This document shows positions 54,879 to 63,323 of a stretch of 64,000 nt of DNA, one piece after another. Origin of the DNA: CAKKQX01 sp963734595. Its GTDB lineage: Bacteria; Pseudomonadota; Gammaproteobacteria; Burkholderiales; SG8-41. The notes beneath the pieces were generated by a model. That model made no database searches, was not told where the DNA came from, and was given only the letters and a program-made list of their open reading frames with translations. Both the position numbers and the translations under genes were made by a program. How positions within the stretch are numbered: position 1 is the first letter of the stretch; each line of letters opens with the position of its first letter. Location of the stretch: assembly GCA_963734595.1 (NCBI GenBank), contig CAVTHV010000018.1, positions 124,001 to 188,000 of the forward strand, read 5' to 3'.

Positions 54879-55604
54879 TCAGAGTTTGAGGTCGAGCCTG
54901 GTAATGGTCTGCTCGTAGCGCGCGCCGTCTTTTTCGACGAGCAGCACTTTAACCGGGAAGAAATGGTGCTCCGGCGCAAGCCAGACCTCGGCGGCGCTCT
55001 CATCCGGCCGGCGCTCTTTCACCAGGTGCAGCGTCCGCATGCGGCCCAGCGGCGTGTCGATATCGACATCGCGGGTAACCAGATAACGGTACTGGTCGAT
55101 CTTGCGGCCGTTGGTCATCGCGACGTCAAACGGCCCGCGCAGGCCGGGCGCGACGAACATGAACTGATACATGAGCGATATCCGGTCCTGCGCCCCGGCC
55201 GGGAGCGGAGCGGTCTCCGTCACGCCTTCGTGTTTGAGGGTCAGGCGCGCCTCCTTCCAGTCGAACTCGGCGGACACCTGGCGTGCCTCGTCGTCGCCGT
55301 TCCTGCCTTCGAAATGCTCCGGCTGCAAGCCGTTCGAGGTGAGCTGGCCGCTGCTGACCAGCGTGACACCCTGCTTGCGGAACAACGCCAGCAGGCCGAC
55401 GGGAGTGCTCTCGCTGACGACGCGATAGGTGTCGTTGGTGGTATCGAATTGTTCGTTGATGACGGCGATTTGCATTCCGTTGAACTGCACGTCGTAACTC
55501 GCCGAGATGGCGGTTGGCGCCGCCGTCTGCGCAAGCGCGTGCCGGATCGGAAGCGGCGAGGCAAGCGCGGCGACGAGCAGTGTCAGCCCGATGCGCTTGA
55601 TCAT
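54879..55604 (-). CDS. DUF3108 family periplasmic protein
   Basis: 241 residues: signal peptide (KRIGLTLLVAALASPLPI to HALAQ) and a DUF3108 domain (ISASYDVQFNGMQIAVINEQ, AGAQDRISLMYQFMFVAPGL, TPLGRMRTLHLVKERRPDES, AEVWLAPEHHFFPVKVLLVE). It resembles the C-terminal domain of its neighbour but lacks the anchor and linker. The start MIKRIG at 55604 overlaps the purN stop, suggesting cotranscription with purM-purN. Confidence 0.9.
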   Translation of the reverse strand: MIKRIGLTLLVAALASPLPIRHALAQTAAPTAISASYDVQFNGMQIAVINEQFDTTNDTYRVVSESTPVGLLALFRKQGVTLVSSGQLTSNGLQPEHFEGRNGDDEARQVSAEFDWKEARLTLKHEGVTETAPLPAGAQDRISLMYQFMFVAPGLRGPFDVAMTNGRKIDQYRYLVTRDVDIDTPLGRMRTLHLVKERRPDESAAEVWLAPEHHFFPVKVLLVEKDGARYEQTITRLDLKL

Positions 55605-55605
55605 T

Positions 55606-56247
55606 TCAGGCGTCGGGCGGCGGAACGAGCAGCGCACCGGACGCGGCACGCGCCTGCTTCAGGCCGACCCTGCCGTTAGCGCTCAGCGTGAGCCGGTCTT
55701 CACAGAACCAGCGCACCGCCTGCGGATAAATGCGGTGTTCCTCGCGCAGCACGCGCGCGGCAAGCGCATCCTCGGTGTCCGCATCGAGCACCGGCACCGC
55801 GGCCTGGATGACGATGGGGCCGTGGTCGAGGGTGGGGGTCACGAAGTGCACGGTGCAGCCATGCACGCGCACCCCGGCTTCGAGCGCGCGGCGATGCGTG
55901 TGCAATCCGGGAAACGCCGGCAGCAGCGACGGGTGAATATTGATCATGCGGCCGTGGTAACGCGCAACGAATGCGTCGCCGAGAATGCGCATGAACCCGG
56001 CGAGCACGACCAGATCGGGACGGGAATCGTCGATGACGGCCGCCAGCGCCTGGTCGAATGCGGCGCGGTCGGCGAACTGCCGGTGGTCGACAACCGCTGT
56101 GCGTACGCCGTGGCCGGCCGCGGTGGCTAGCCCCCCGGCAGCCGGATCGTTGCTGATCACCGCGGTGACGTCCGCCGGAATCCCGGCCTTGAGGATCGCC
56201 TCCATATTGCTGCCGCGGCCGGAGATCAGGATCACGATCCGTTTCAA
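55606..56247 (-). CDS. purN: Phosphoribosylglycinamide formyltransferase
   Basis: 213 residues: VILISGRGSNMEAILKAGIP, VVLAGFMRILGDAFVARYHG, the catalytic IHPSLLPAFPGLHTHRRALE (Asn-His pair) and GCTVHFVTPTLDHGPIV with the catalytic Asp. It formylates GAR in purine synthesis using 10-formyl-THF. It is 22 bases after purM, the usual pairing. Confidence 0.96.
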   Translation of the reverse strand: MKRIVILISGRGSNMEAILKAGIPADVTAVISNDPAAGGLATAAGHGVRTAVVDHRQFADRAAFDQALAAVIDDSRPDLVVLAGFMRILGDAFVARYHGRMINIHPSLLPAFPGLHTHRRALEAGVRVHGCTVHFVTPTLDHGPIVIQAAVPVLDADTEDALAARVLREEHRIYPQAVRWFCEDRLTLSANGRVGLKQARAASGALLVPPPDA

Positions 56248-56269
56248 AACCCGCTCCTCATGCGCCGTT

Positions 56270-57316
56270 TCAGGTCACGGTGGTTTGCGGCTCGCCGTCG
56301 CGGCGCTGCCGGATGATGCCGATGCGCGATACTGTTTCACCCGCGTCGCGCAGCAGCGTTTCCGCGGCCACCGCGTCCTCCGGACTGACGATCACGGCCA
56401 TGCCGATACCGCAGTTGAACACGCGGTGCATCTCGGCGTCGGAAACATTGCCCTGTTTCTGGAGCCAGCCGAACAGCGGCGGCATGTTCCAGGCCGTGCG
56501 CTCGAGATGCGCAGTGAGCGTTTCCGGCAACACGCGTGGAATGTTCTCCACCAGCCCGCCACCGGTGATGTGCGCGAGTCCCTTGACGCGCACCTGCCCG
56601 ATCAATTTCAGCACGGGCTTCACGTAAATGCGTGTCGGCGCGAGTATGCTGTCGCTTAACGGCCGGCCGTCGAATTGCGTCGACAGGTCGATGCGCCTGG
56701 ACTCGATGATCTTGCGGATCAGCGAATAACCGTTGGAATGCGCGCCGCTGCTTGCCAGGCCCAGAACGACATCGCCTGCCGCGATCGTCGAGCCGTCGAT
56801 GATGGCGCTTTTTTCGACGATGCCGACTGCGAAGCCGGCAAGGTCGTATTCTCCCGCGGGGTACATGCCGGGCATTTCGGCGGTCTCGCCGCCGATCAGC
56901 GCGCAGCCCGCCTGCTCGCAGCCGGCGGCGATGCCTTTGACGACTTCGGTGGCGGTGGCGACGTCGAGCCGGCCGCAGGCGAAGTAATCGAGAAAAAACA
57001 ACGGCTCGGCGCCCTGCACCAGGATGTCGTTGACGCTCATCGCCACCAGATCGATGCCGATGGTGTCGTGACGCTGGAGTTCGAAGGCGAGCTTGAGCTT
57101 GGTGCCCACGCCGTCGGTGCCGGAAACCAGCACCGGCTCGCGATATTTGCGCGAAATTTCAAACAACGCGCCGAAGCCGCCGATCCCGGCGAGCACGCCG
57201 GGACGCTGCGTGCGTTTGGCGAAGGGTTTGATGTTTTCGACGAGCTGGTCGCCGGCGTCGATGTCGACACCCGCGGCGCGGTAGGTGAGAGATTCCGAGG
57301 GCTTCGTTGTGCTCAA
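56270..57316 (-). CDS. purM: Phosphoribosylformylglycinamidine cyclo-ligase
   Basis: 348 residues of AIR synthetase: LTYRAAGVDIDAGDQLVENI, GFGALFEISRKYREPVLVSG, TDGVGTKLKLAFELQRHDTI, MSVNDILVQGAEPLFFLDYF, IGGETAEMPGMYPAGEYDLA and AHITGGGLVENIPRVLPETL. It closes the imidazole ring in purine synthesis. The start is the first Met and the gene is divergent from hda across about 240 bases. Confidence 0.96.
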   Translation of the reverse strand: MSTTKPSESLTYRAAGVDIDAGDQLVENIKPFAKRTQRPGVLAGIGGFGALFEISRKYREPVLVSGTDGVGTKLKLAFELQRHDTIGIDLVAMSVNDILVQGAEPLFFLDYFACGRLDVATATEVVKGIAAGCEQAGCALIGGETAEMPGMYPAGEYDLAGFAVGIVEKSAIIDGSTIAAGDVVLGLASSGAHSNGYSLIRKIIESRRIDLSTQFDGRPLSDSILAPTRIYVKPVLKLIGQVRVKGLAHITGGGLVENIPRVLPETLTAHLERTAWNMPPLFGWLQKQGNVSDAEMHRVFNCGIGMAVIVSPEDAVAAETLLRDAGETVSRIGIIRQRRDGEPQTTVT

Positions 57317-57557
57317 TTCGTGTTTCCCGAGAAATAATTTAGCCGGTCGCGGAGGAGCGGAAATCGCCGAGAAAAATGAGGATAGGCCGGCGAATTACGC
57401 TAAGATATGCGCACAGCAAGATCGTCCGGACCGGTGTCTGGCCGGCCCTTTCTGTGCCCTCTGCATGTTCCGGGGCTAAACGAATTTTACCGTAAATGGT
57501 ATCCCGACGTTCTGACAACCTGCACCGTCTGTGGCGGCTGGCGCCACCCTGCCTGCG

Positions 57558-58253
57558 ATGAAACAGCTGGCGCTTGATTTCGCGGTCCCGCCGCCGACCC
57601 TCGACAACTTCGTGGCGGGACGCAACGCCGAGCTGTTGCAGAGCCTGAGGGGGCTGGCTGCCCGCGGCGCGACCGAGCGTTTCATCTATATCTGGGGGGA
57701 GGCCGGCAGCGGCCGCAGCCATCTGCTTCAGGCCACGGTCGCGGCAGCACGCGCGACCGGCGCCGACGCGGTTTATGTCGCGAGTTCCGGCGACACGCAG
57801 TTCGGGGAGAAGCTGGGGCACGCGGAGTATGTTGCCGTCGACGACGCCGATTGCCTGGGCAAGGCGGCGCAGGTTGCATTGTTCAATCTCTACAACGCGT
57901 TGCGCGAGCGGCAGGGCGCGCTGCTCGTGAGCGGCAATGTGCCGCCGGTGCAGCTCGGACTGCGCGAGGATCTGGTGACGCGGCTGGGCTGGGGGCTGGT
58001 CTATCAGGTGCACGCGCTGTCGGACGAGGAAAAGGCGCAGGCGCTGACGCGTCACGCGGAGGCGCGCGGTTTCCGGCTGTCGGCCGAGGTCTGCGATTAC
58101 CTGCTGAACCGGGTGCGTCGCGACATGCCTTCGCTGCTGGCCATGCTCGATGCGCTCGACCGCTATTCGCTTGAAACCAAGCGCCAGATTACCGTGCCGA
58201 TGGTGCGCGAGCTGCTGCAGCCGCATCAGGCGGCGGTGGCAAAGAATAGTTAG
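57558..58253 (+). CDS. hda: DnaA regulatory inactivator Hda
   Basis: 231 residues: the N-terminal clamp-binding motif KQLALDF (QLxLDF), a Walker A variant WGEAGSGRSHLLQATVAAA, VAVDDADCLGKAAQVALFNL, and the sensor/arginine region REDLVTRLGWGLVYQVHALS. Hda with the beta clamp promotes hydrolysis of DnaA-ATP and limits re-initiation. The start MKQLALDF at 57558 places the clamp motif at the end, as in the family. Confidence 0.93.
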   Translation: MKQLALDFAVPPPTLDNFVAGRNAELLQSLRGLAARGATERFIYIWGEAGSGRSHLLQATVAAARATGADAVYVASSGDTQFGEKLGHAEYVAVDDADCLGKAAQVALFNLYNALRERQGALLVSGNVPPVQLGLREDLVTRLGWGLVYQVHALSDEEKAQALTRHAEARGFRLSAEVCDYLLNRVRRDMPSLLAMLDALDRYSLETKRQITVPMVRELLQPHQAAVAKNS

Positions 58254-58278
58254 ATTTTCCTTTTTGTGAGCGTCATTC

Positions 58279-58935
58279 GTGAAACTCGTATTGTTCGATC
58301 TGGATAACACGCTGCTTGCCGGCGACAGCGATTTCGAGTGGGCGCAGTTCCTGATCGAGCAGGGGGTGCTCGACCGCGAGGTCTACGAGGCGCGCAACCA
58401 GCAATTCTACGATCAGTACAAGGCCGGCACGCTCGATATTTACGAGTTTCTCGACTTTCAGCTGAAGCCCCTGTCGCGCCATCCGCGCGCGGTGCTCGAT
58501 GCCTGGCACCGCGAATTCATGGCGCGCAAGATCAGGCCGCTGATCCGCGACAGCGCGCGCGCGCTGGTCGAGCGGCACCGTGCCGACATGCGGGTGGTGA
58601 TCACTGCCACCAACAGTTTCGTGACGGCGCCTATCGCGCGCGAGTTCGGCATCGGGCATCTGATCGCCACCGAGCCGGAGCAGCGCGGCGGCGAGTTTAC
58701 CGGCAACACCGTGGAGGTGCCGTGCTTCCGCGAGGGCAAGGTCACGCGTCTCGAGAGCTGGCTTGCCGGGCAGGGGATGACCATGGCGTCGTTCGACGAG
58801 TCCTGGTTTTACAGCGATTCGCTCAACGACTTGCCGCTGCTCGCGCGCGTCACCCATCCGGTGGCCGTCGATCCCGACGCCACCCTGCGCGCGCACGCCG
58901 AGCAACACGGCTGGCCGGTAATCAGCCTGAACTGA
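58279..58935 (+). CDS. HAD-IB family phosphatase (SerB/CicA-like)
   Basis: 218 residues: motif I KLVLFDLDNTLLAGDSDFEW, motif II VVITATNSFVTAPIA, and motif IV SWFYSDSLNDLPLLARVTHP. The family acts on phosphoserine-type or lipid-linked phosphate esters; the substrate here is not known, though its place between hda and pcnB is conserved in betaproteobacteria. It starts with GTG, with no ATG nearby. Confidence 0.9.
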   Translation: MKLVLFDLDNTLLAGDSDFEWAQFLIEQGVLDREVYEARNQQFYDQYKAGTLDIYEFLDFQLKPLSRHPRAVLDAWHREFMARKIRPLIRDSARALVERHRADMRVVITATNSFVTAPIAREFGIGHLIATEPEQRGGEFTGNTVEVPCFREGKVTRLESWLAGQGMTMASFDESWFYSDSLNDLPLLARVTHPVAVDPDATLRAHAEQHGWPVISLN

Positions 58936-58942
58936 AACGGCC

Positions 58943-59917
58943 GTGCATACGTCCGCGCCGCCATGTTCTATCCCGCTCCTGACGGGCGTTGCCGCGGCCA
59001 GCCTGTTCGCCGCGCTGCTGTTGGGCACTTTCCCGATATCGGCGCCGCAGTTGCTCGACAGCATATTGTTCCCGGTCCCGGGCGTGGTGCACGACGTCAT
59101 CTGGAACTTGCGCGCGCCGCGTGCGCTCGCTGCTTTTGCCTGCGGCGGCCTGCTCGCGTTGTCCGGCGCACTGCTGCAGGTGTTGTTGCGCAACGCGCTT
59201 GCCGACCCCTATATCCTCGGCGTGTCGAGCGGCGCTTCGCTGGGCACGCTCGCCGCGCTGATGCTGGGCGCCGGCGCGGCCGTGATGAATGCGGCGGCGC
59301 TCGCCGGCGCGCTCCTCGCGATCGTCATCGTGTTCGGTCTGAGTTTTCGCGGCGGCCAATGGGATCCCTATCGCGTGCTGCTGACCGGGGTCGTGCTGTC
59401 TGCGGGGCTGTCGGCACTGATCAGCCTGATGCTGGTGATGGCGCCGCAGGGACAGGTAAAAGGCATGCTGTTCTGGCTGATGGGCGATCTCGCGTACGCC
59501 GGGGATTCGCTGGCGGCGTGGCTGATCCTGGTGGTGCTGACCGTAGCGGGGATCACGCAGGCGACCCGGCTCGATCTTCTCGGCCTGGGCGAACTCAAGG
59601 CGCAGTCGCTGGGCGTCGCGGTGAAGCCGCTGCAGCTCGGGATCTTTTTCTGTGCCGCGCTGGCCACCGTCGCCGCCGTCCTGCTGGGCGGCGCGATCGG
59701 CTTTGTCGGTTTGCTGATTCCGCATGCCATCCGGCTGCTGGGCGTGACGAACCACCGCGAACTGCTGCCGTTTTCAGCATTGCTGGGCGGCACTTTTCTC
59801 ACGCTCGCCGATACGCTGGCGCGCACCGTGCTCGCGCCGCAGCAGTTGCCGGTGGGCGTGCTGACCGCGTTGCTGGGCGTGCCGGCGATGCTGGTGCTGC
59901 TCGGGAGGCGGCGCTGA
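58943..59917 (+). CDS. btuC: FecCD/BtuC-type ABC transporter permease
   Basis: 324 residues with eight to ten hydrophobic spans and family marks: NLRAPRALAAFACGGLLALS, LLRNALADPYILGVSSGASL, LLTGVVLSAGLSALISLML, GGAIGFVGLLIPHAIRLLGV. It moves vitamin B12 or siderophore across the inner membrane; BtuC is the better fit by context with a B12-type ATPase, but specificity is not shown. It starts with GTG seven bases after the phosphatase stop and overlaps btuD by TGATG. Confidence 0.87.
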   Translation: MHTSAPPCSIPLLTGVAAASLFAALLLGTFPISAPQLLDSILFPVPGVVHDVIWNLRAPRALAAFACGGLLALSGALLQVLLRNALADPYILGVSSGASLGTLAALMLGAGAAVMNAAALAGALLAIVIVFGLSFRGGQWDPYRVLLTGVVLSAGLSALISLMLVMAPQGQVKGMLFWLMGDLAYAGDSLAAWLILVVLTVAGITQATRLDLLGLGELKAQSLGVAVKPLQLGIFFCAALATVAAVLLGGAIGFVGLLIPHAIRLLGVTNHRELLPFSALLGGTFLTLADTLARTVLAPQQLPVGVLTALLGVPAMLVLLGRRR

Positions 59918-60681
59918 TGCTGCATTGTGACGGCGTCATGCTGAGCGTTCCCGGCCGCGTGCTGTGCCGGGACGTCACGCTCACCGTCGAACCCGGCCAG
60001 TTGTGGGCGGTGCTGGGCGTGAATGGCAGCGGCAAGACCACGCTGCTGCATGCGCTGAGCGGGCTCGCGCGCTGCGGCGGTGGAACGGTGCGTTGGAACG
60101 GCTGCGCGCTTGAGGCCGGCGACAGCCGGCAGCGGGCAAGCGACATCGGCGTGCTGCTGCAGCAGGAGGACGCGAACTTCTGGGGCAGCGTGTTCGAGTA
60201 TGTGCTGCTCGGGCGTTTTCCGCACTCGCCGTCGTGGTTTGGCTGGAGCAGCGAAGATGAGGCGGCAGCGTCTGCGGCGCTCGAGGAAGTCGGGCTGACA
60301 GCGCTGGCGCAGCGGCGTTACGCGACGCTTTCGGGCGGCGAGCGCCAGCGCGCGCGCATCGCGCAGATTCTGGCGCAGGCGCCGCGGCTTTATCTGCTCG
60401 ACGAGCCGCTGCAGCACCTCGACTTGCGGCACCAGACCGCGGCGCTGACGCTGTTCCGGCGGCTTGCGCACGAGCACGGCAAGGCGGTGATGATGGTATT
60501 GCACGATACGCTGTGGCCGGGGCGGTTTTGCAGCCATGCGCTGTTGATTCACGACGACGGCACGGCCCGTGCCGGGCCGGCGCGCGACGTGCTCGACCGC
60601 GGTAGCCTGGAACGGCTTTATGGCTGCCGGCTGCAGGAGTTCGCCCAGGGTGCGGGCCGTTATTTCCTCCCCGATGTATAA
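59917..60681 (+). CDS. btuD: BtuD/FecE-type ABC transporter ATP-binding protein
   Basis: 254 residues: Walker A AVLGVNGSGKTTLLHALSG, Q-loop GVLLQQEDANFWGSVFEYVL, signature RYATLSGGERQRARIAQILA, Walker B LYLLDEPLQHLDLRHQT, and H-loop VMMVLHDTLWPGRFC. It powers BtuC. No btuF receptor or TonB-dependent channel gene lies nearby. Confidence 0.88.
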   Translation: MLHCDGVMLSVPGRVLCRDVTLTVEPGQLWAVLGVNGSGKTTLLHALSGLARCGGGTVRWNGCALEAGDSRQRASDIGVLLQQEDANFWGSVFEYVLLGRFPHSPSWFGWSSEDEAAASAALEEVGLTALAQRRYATLSGGERQRARIAQILAQAPRLYLLDEPLQHLDLRHQTAALTLFRRLAHEHGKAVMMVLHDTLWPGRFCSHALLIHDDGTARAGPARDVLDRGSLERLYGCRLQEFAQGAGRYFLPDV

Positions 60682-60682
60682 T
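60677..60682 (+). promoter_or_regulatory. Possible -10 element before pcnB
   Basis: A perfect TATAAT lies at the end of btuD, 69 bases before pcnB. No good -35 hexamer is visible, so it is only a candidate. Confidence 0.3.
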
Positions 60683-60750
60683 TGCCGCGCCCGCAAATCG
60701 AAGCGGCTGCGCACGCAGCGCGCCGCCTGGTCTGTTTTGAAGCGCACCCC

Positions 60751-62115
60751 ATGATCACCAAATTCCTCGGCAGGGTTTTCTCCGGTCGGATTTTCAGGTC
60801 CCCGCTGCCGAAAATCATTCCGTTCAGCTCGCACCGCATCGCGCGCGAGCGCATCAGTTCGTGCGCGCTGCAGGTCACGCAGACGCTGCAACGGCATGAT
60901 TTCACGGCCTTTGTCGTCGGCGGCGCGGTGCGCGATCTGCTGCTCGGGCGCGAGCCCAAGGATTTCGACGTTGCCACCGATGCCACGCCCGAAGACGTGC
61001 GCCGGCTCTTTCGCCGTTCGCGCATCATCGGCCGGCGCTTCCGCCTGGTGCATGTGATGTGCGGCGCGGACACGGTGGAGGTCTCGACTTTCCGCGGCAG
61101 CCACACACCTGAAAATGCGGAGGCGCACGCGGCCGATGAGCACGGCCGCCTTCTGCGCGACAACGTGTTCGGCAACCAGGAGCAGGATGCGACGCGGCGC
61201 GACTTTACCATCAACGCGCTGTTTTACGATCCGGCTTCGCAGGAAATCTGGGATTACCACGACGGCGTGGCCGACCTGAAAAAGCGGCGGCTGCGCGTGA
61301 TCGGCGATCCCGAGCAACGCTACCGCGAAGACCCGGTCCGGATGCTGCGCGCGGTGCGGTTCGCGGCGAGCTGCGGACTGGAGCTCGAAGCCGGCACGCG
61401 CAAACCGATCCGCGGCCTTGCCGACCTGCTGCAAAACGTCCCGCCGGCGCGGCTGTTCGACGAAATGCTGAAATTGCTGCTGTCCGGATACGCGTACGAA
61501 TGCGTCACCCGGCTGCGCAAGGAAGGACTGCACCATGGCCTGCTGCCGTTGCTCGACGTGATTCTGGAGCAGCCGATGGGCAAGCGTTTCGTGATGCTGG
61601 CACTGAAAAATACCGACGAGCGTGTCCGCGAAGACAAGCCGGTATCGCCGGCTTTTCTGTTTGCCGCCCTGCTCTGGCACGAGGTGCTGGCCGCGTGGAA
61701 AAGCATAGAAGCCAAGGGTGTGCGCGGCATTCCCGCCCTCTACCAGGCGATGGATCAGGTGAGCCAGGTGCAGGCCGAAAAGCTGGCGATCCCGCGCCGC
61801 TTCGGCACCGACATGAAGGAGATCTGGGCGCTGCAGCCGCGTTTTCTGCAGCGGGCGGGCCGCCGTCCCTACCGCCTGCTCGAGCATCCGCGCTTCCGCG
61901 CGAGCTACGATTTTCTGCTGTTGCGTTGCGAGAGCGGCGAGGTGGATGCGGAGATCGGCACATGGTGGACGCGCTTTCAGCATGCGGACGAGAACGAGCG
62001 CCAGCAGCTGCTGGTCCCGGAAGGCGAGCCGAAGAAGCGCCGCCCCAGGAGAAGGCGGAAGGGTGGGGGCGGACGGACCAATGAAACGCCATCCGCCGAC
62101 AGCGCATCGTCGTAG
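60751..62115 (+). CDS. pcnB: Poly(A) polymerase I
   Basis: 454 residues: the class II nucleotidyltransferase core FTAFVVGGAVRDLLLGREPK and DFDVATDATPEDVRRLF with the catalytic aspartates, VSTFRGSHT, QDATRRDFTINALFYDP, and the RNA-binding tail RFRASYDFLLLRCESGEVD followed by a basic end (KKRRPRRRRKGGGGRTN). It adds 3' poly(A) tails that promote RNA decay. The start MITKFLGRVFSG at 60751 is preferred over an upstream TTG since it matches the usual N-terminal length. Confidence 0.94.
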   Translation: MITKFLGRVFSGRIFRSPLPKIIPFSSHRIARERISSCALQVTQTLQRHDFTAFVVGGAVRDLLLGREPKDFDVATDATPEDVRRLFRRSRIIGRRFRLVHVMCGADTVEVSTFRGSHTPENAEAHAADEHGRLLRDNVFGNQEQDATRRDFTINALFYDPASQEIWDYHDGVADLKKRRLRVIGDPEQRYREDPVRMLRAVRFAASCGLELEAGTRKPIRGLADLLQNVPPARLFDEMLKLLLSGYAYECVTRLRKEGLHHGLLPLLDVILEQPMGKRFVMLALKNTDERVREDKPVSPAFLFAALLWHEVLAAWKSIEAKGVRGIPALYQAMDQVSQVQAEKLAIPRRFGTDMKEIWALQPRFLQRAGRRPYRLLEHPRFRASYDFLLLRCESGEVDAEIGTWWTRFQHADENERQQLLVPEGEPKKRRPRRRRKGGGGRTNETPSADSASS

Positions 62116-62127
62116 CAGACGAACAAT

Positions 62128-62646
62128 ATGGCACCCCCGACTCCCGGCTCTCAACTCTCAACCGCCTTCATTGCGCTTGGCGCCAATCTCGATCACCCCG
62201 GGCGCCAGATCGAGGCCGGTATCCGCGAACTCGCGGCCCTGCCGCAAACCCGCGTGGTCCGCAGGTCTTCGCTTTATCGCAGCGCGCCGGTGGGCTATCG
62301 CGATCAACCCGACTTCATCAATGCCGTGGCGCAGATCGAAACGGGTCTCACGCCGCGCGAATTGCTCGAGGCCTTGCTCGCGGTCGAGCAGCGTCATGGG
62401 CGGCTGCGCGATTTTCCCAATGCGCCGCGCACGCTCGACCTCGACATCGTGCTCTACGGCAGCCTGGTGCTGCACGAGCACGGGCTGACGATTCCGCATC
62501 CGCGCATGCACGAGCGTGCTTTCGTCGTCGTGCCGCTTGCCGAGATCGCGCCCGATGCGCCGGTTCCCGGCCGCGGCCCGGCGCGCGAACTGCTGCGCGC
62601 CGTGGACGCCGCGAGTGTCGTCAGGCAATCGGAAGTGCCCGCATGA
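62128..62646 (+). CDS. folK: 2-amino-4-hydroxy-6-hydroxymethyldihydropteridine diphosphokinase
   Basis: 172 residues of HPPK: STAFIALGANLDHPGRQIEA, SSLYRSAPVGYRDQPDFINA, EQRHGRLRDFPNAPRTLDLD with the catalytic Asp-x-Asp, and LTIPHPRMHERAFVVVPLAE. It makes the pyrophosphorylated pterin in folate synthesis. It overlaps the kinase gene by four bases. Confidence 0.96.
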   Translation: MAPPTPGSQLSTAFIALGANLDHPGRQIEAGIRELAALPQTRVVRRSSLYRSAPVGYRDQPDFINAVAQIETGLTPRELLEALLAVEQRHGRLRDFPNAPRTLDLDIVLYGSLVLHEHGLTIPHPRMHERAFVVVPLAEIAPDAPVPGRGPARELLRAVDAASVVRQSEVPA

Positions 62647-63296
62647 CCATGGCGACCCTGCCGGAGAAATACCGCTATGTCGTGATCGAAGGGCCGATCG
62701 GCGCCGGCAAGACCAGTCTCGCGCGCATCATGAGCGAGCGCTGCGGCGCCGCCGTGCTGCTCGAAGAGCCCGACGCCAATCCGTTTCTGGCGGGCTTCTA
62801 TGAAAATGCCGGACGCTATGCACTGCCGACCCAGCTTCACTTCCTGTTCCAGCGCATCGATCAGGTGCGCGAACTCAACCAGTCCGATCTGTTCGCGCGC
62901 CTCACCATTTCCGATTTCATGCTCGACAAGGACCCGTTGTTTGCGCGGCTTACCTTGAACGACGACGAACTCAGGCTTTATCGGCAGATTTACGAGCACC
63001 TGAAGCCGCAGGCGCCGGTGCCCGACCTGGTGGTCTACCTGCAGGCGAGCGCCGAGACGCTGATCGAGCGCGTTCAGCGCCGCGGCGCCAGTTATGAAAA
63101 GAACATATCGGATGACTATCTGGTGCGGCTGGCGGAAGCCTACACGCGGTATTTTTATCAGTACACTGCGGCGCCGCTCTTGATCGTGAATTCGGAGAAT
63201 CTGAACTTTGTTGATTCGGAACGGGATTTTGATTTATTGTTGCAGCGCATCGATGCGATGCGCGGGCCGCGCGAATTTTTCAGTCTGGGCAATTAA
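62643..63296 (+). CDS. Deoxynucleoside kinase family protein
   Basis: 217 residues: Walker A VVIEGPIGAGKTSLARIMSE, LLEEPDANPFLAGFYENAG, the FQRIDQVREL region, and the lid VYLQASAETLIERVQRRGAS. The family phosphorylates deoxynucleosides in salvage. It lies between folK and panB, a conserved order in betaproteobacteria. Confidence 0.93.
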   Translation: MTMATLPEKYRYVVIEGPIGAGKTSLARIMSERCGAAVLLEEPDANPFLAGFYENAGRYALPTQLHFLFQRIDQVRELNQSDLFARLTISDFMLDKDPLFARLTLNDDELRLYRQIYEHLKPQAPVPDLVVYLQASAETLIERVQRRGASYEKNISDDYLVRLAEAYTRYFYQYTAAPLLIVNSENLNFVDSERDFDLLLQRIDAMRGPREFFSLGN

Positions 63297-63323
63297 AGCA
63301 GGAACCGGCGGAAAGAGGAAAAT

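Noticed and set aside
58720..58943. Cobalamin riboswitch upstream of btuC
   Set aside because: The upstream sequence is coding for the HAD phosphatase up to eight bases before btuC, and no B12-box-like conserved core is visible.
59368..62154. A minus-strand open frame of over 900 codons opposite btuC-btuD and pcnB
   Set aside because: It is also a shadow of three well-recognised plus-strand genes and has no recognisable domain.
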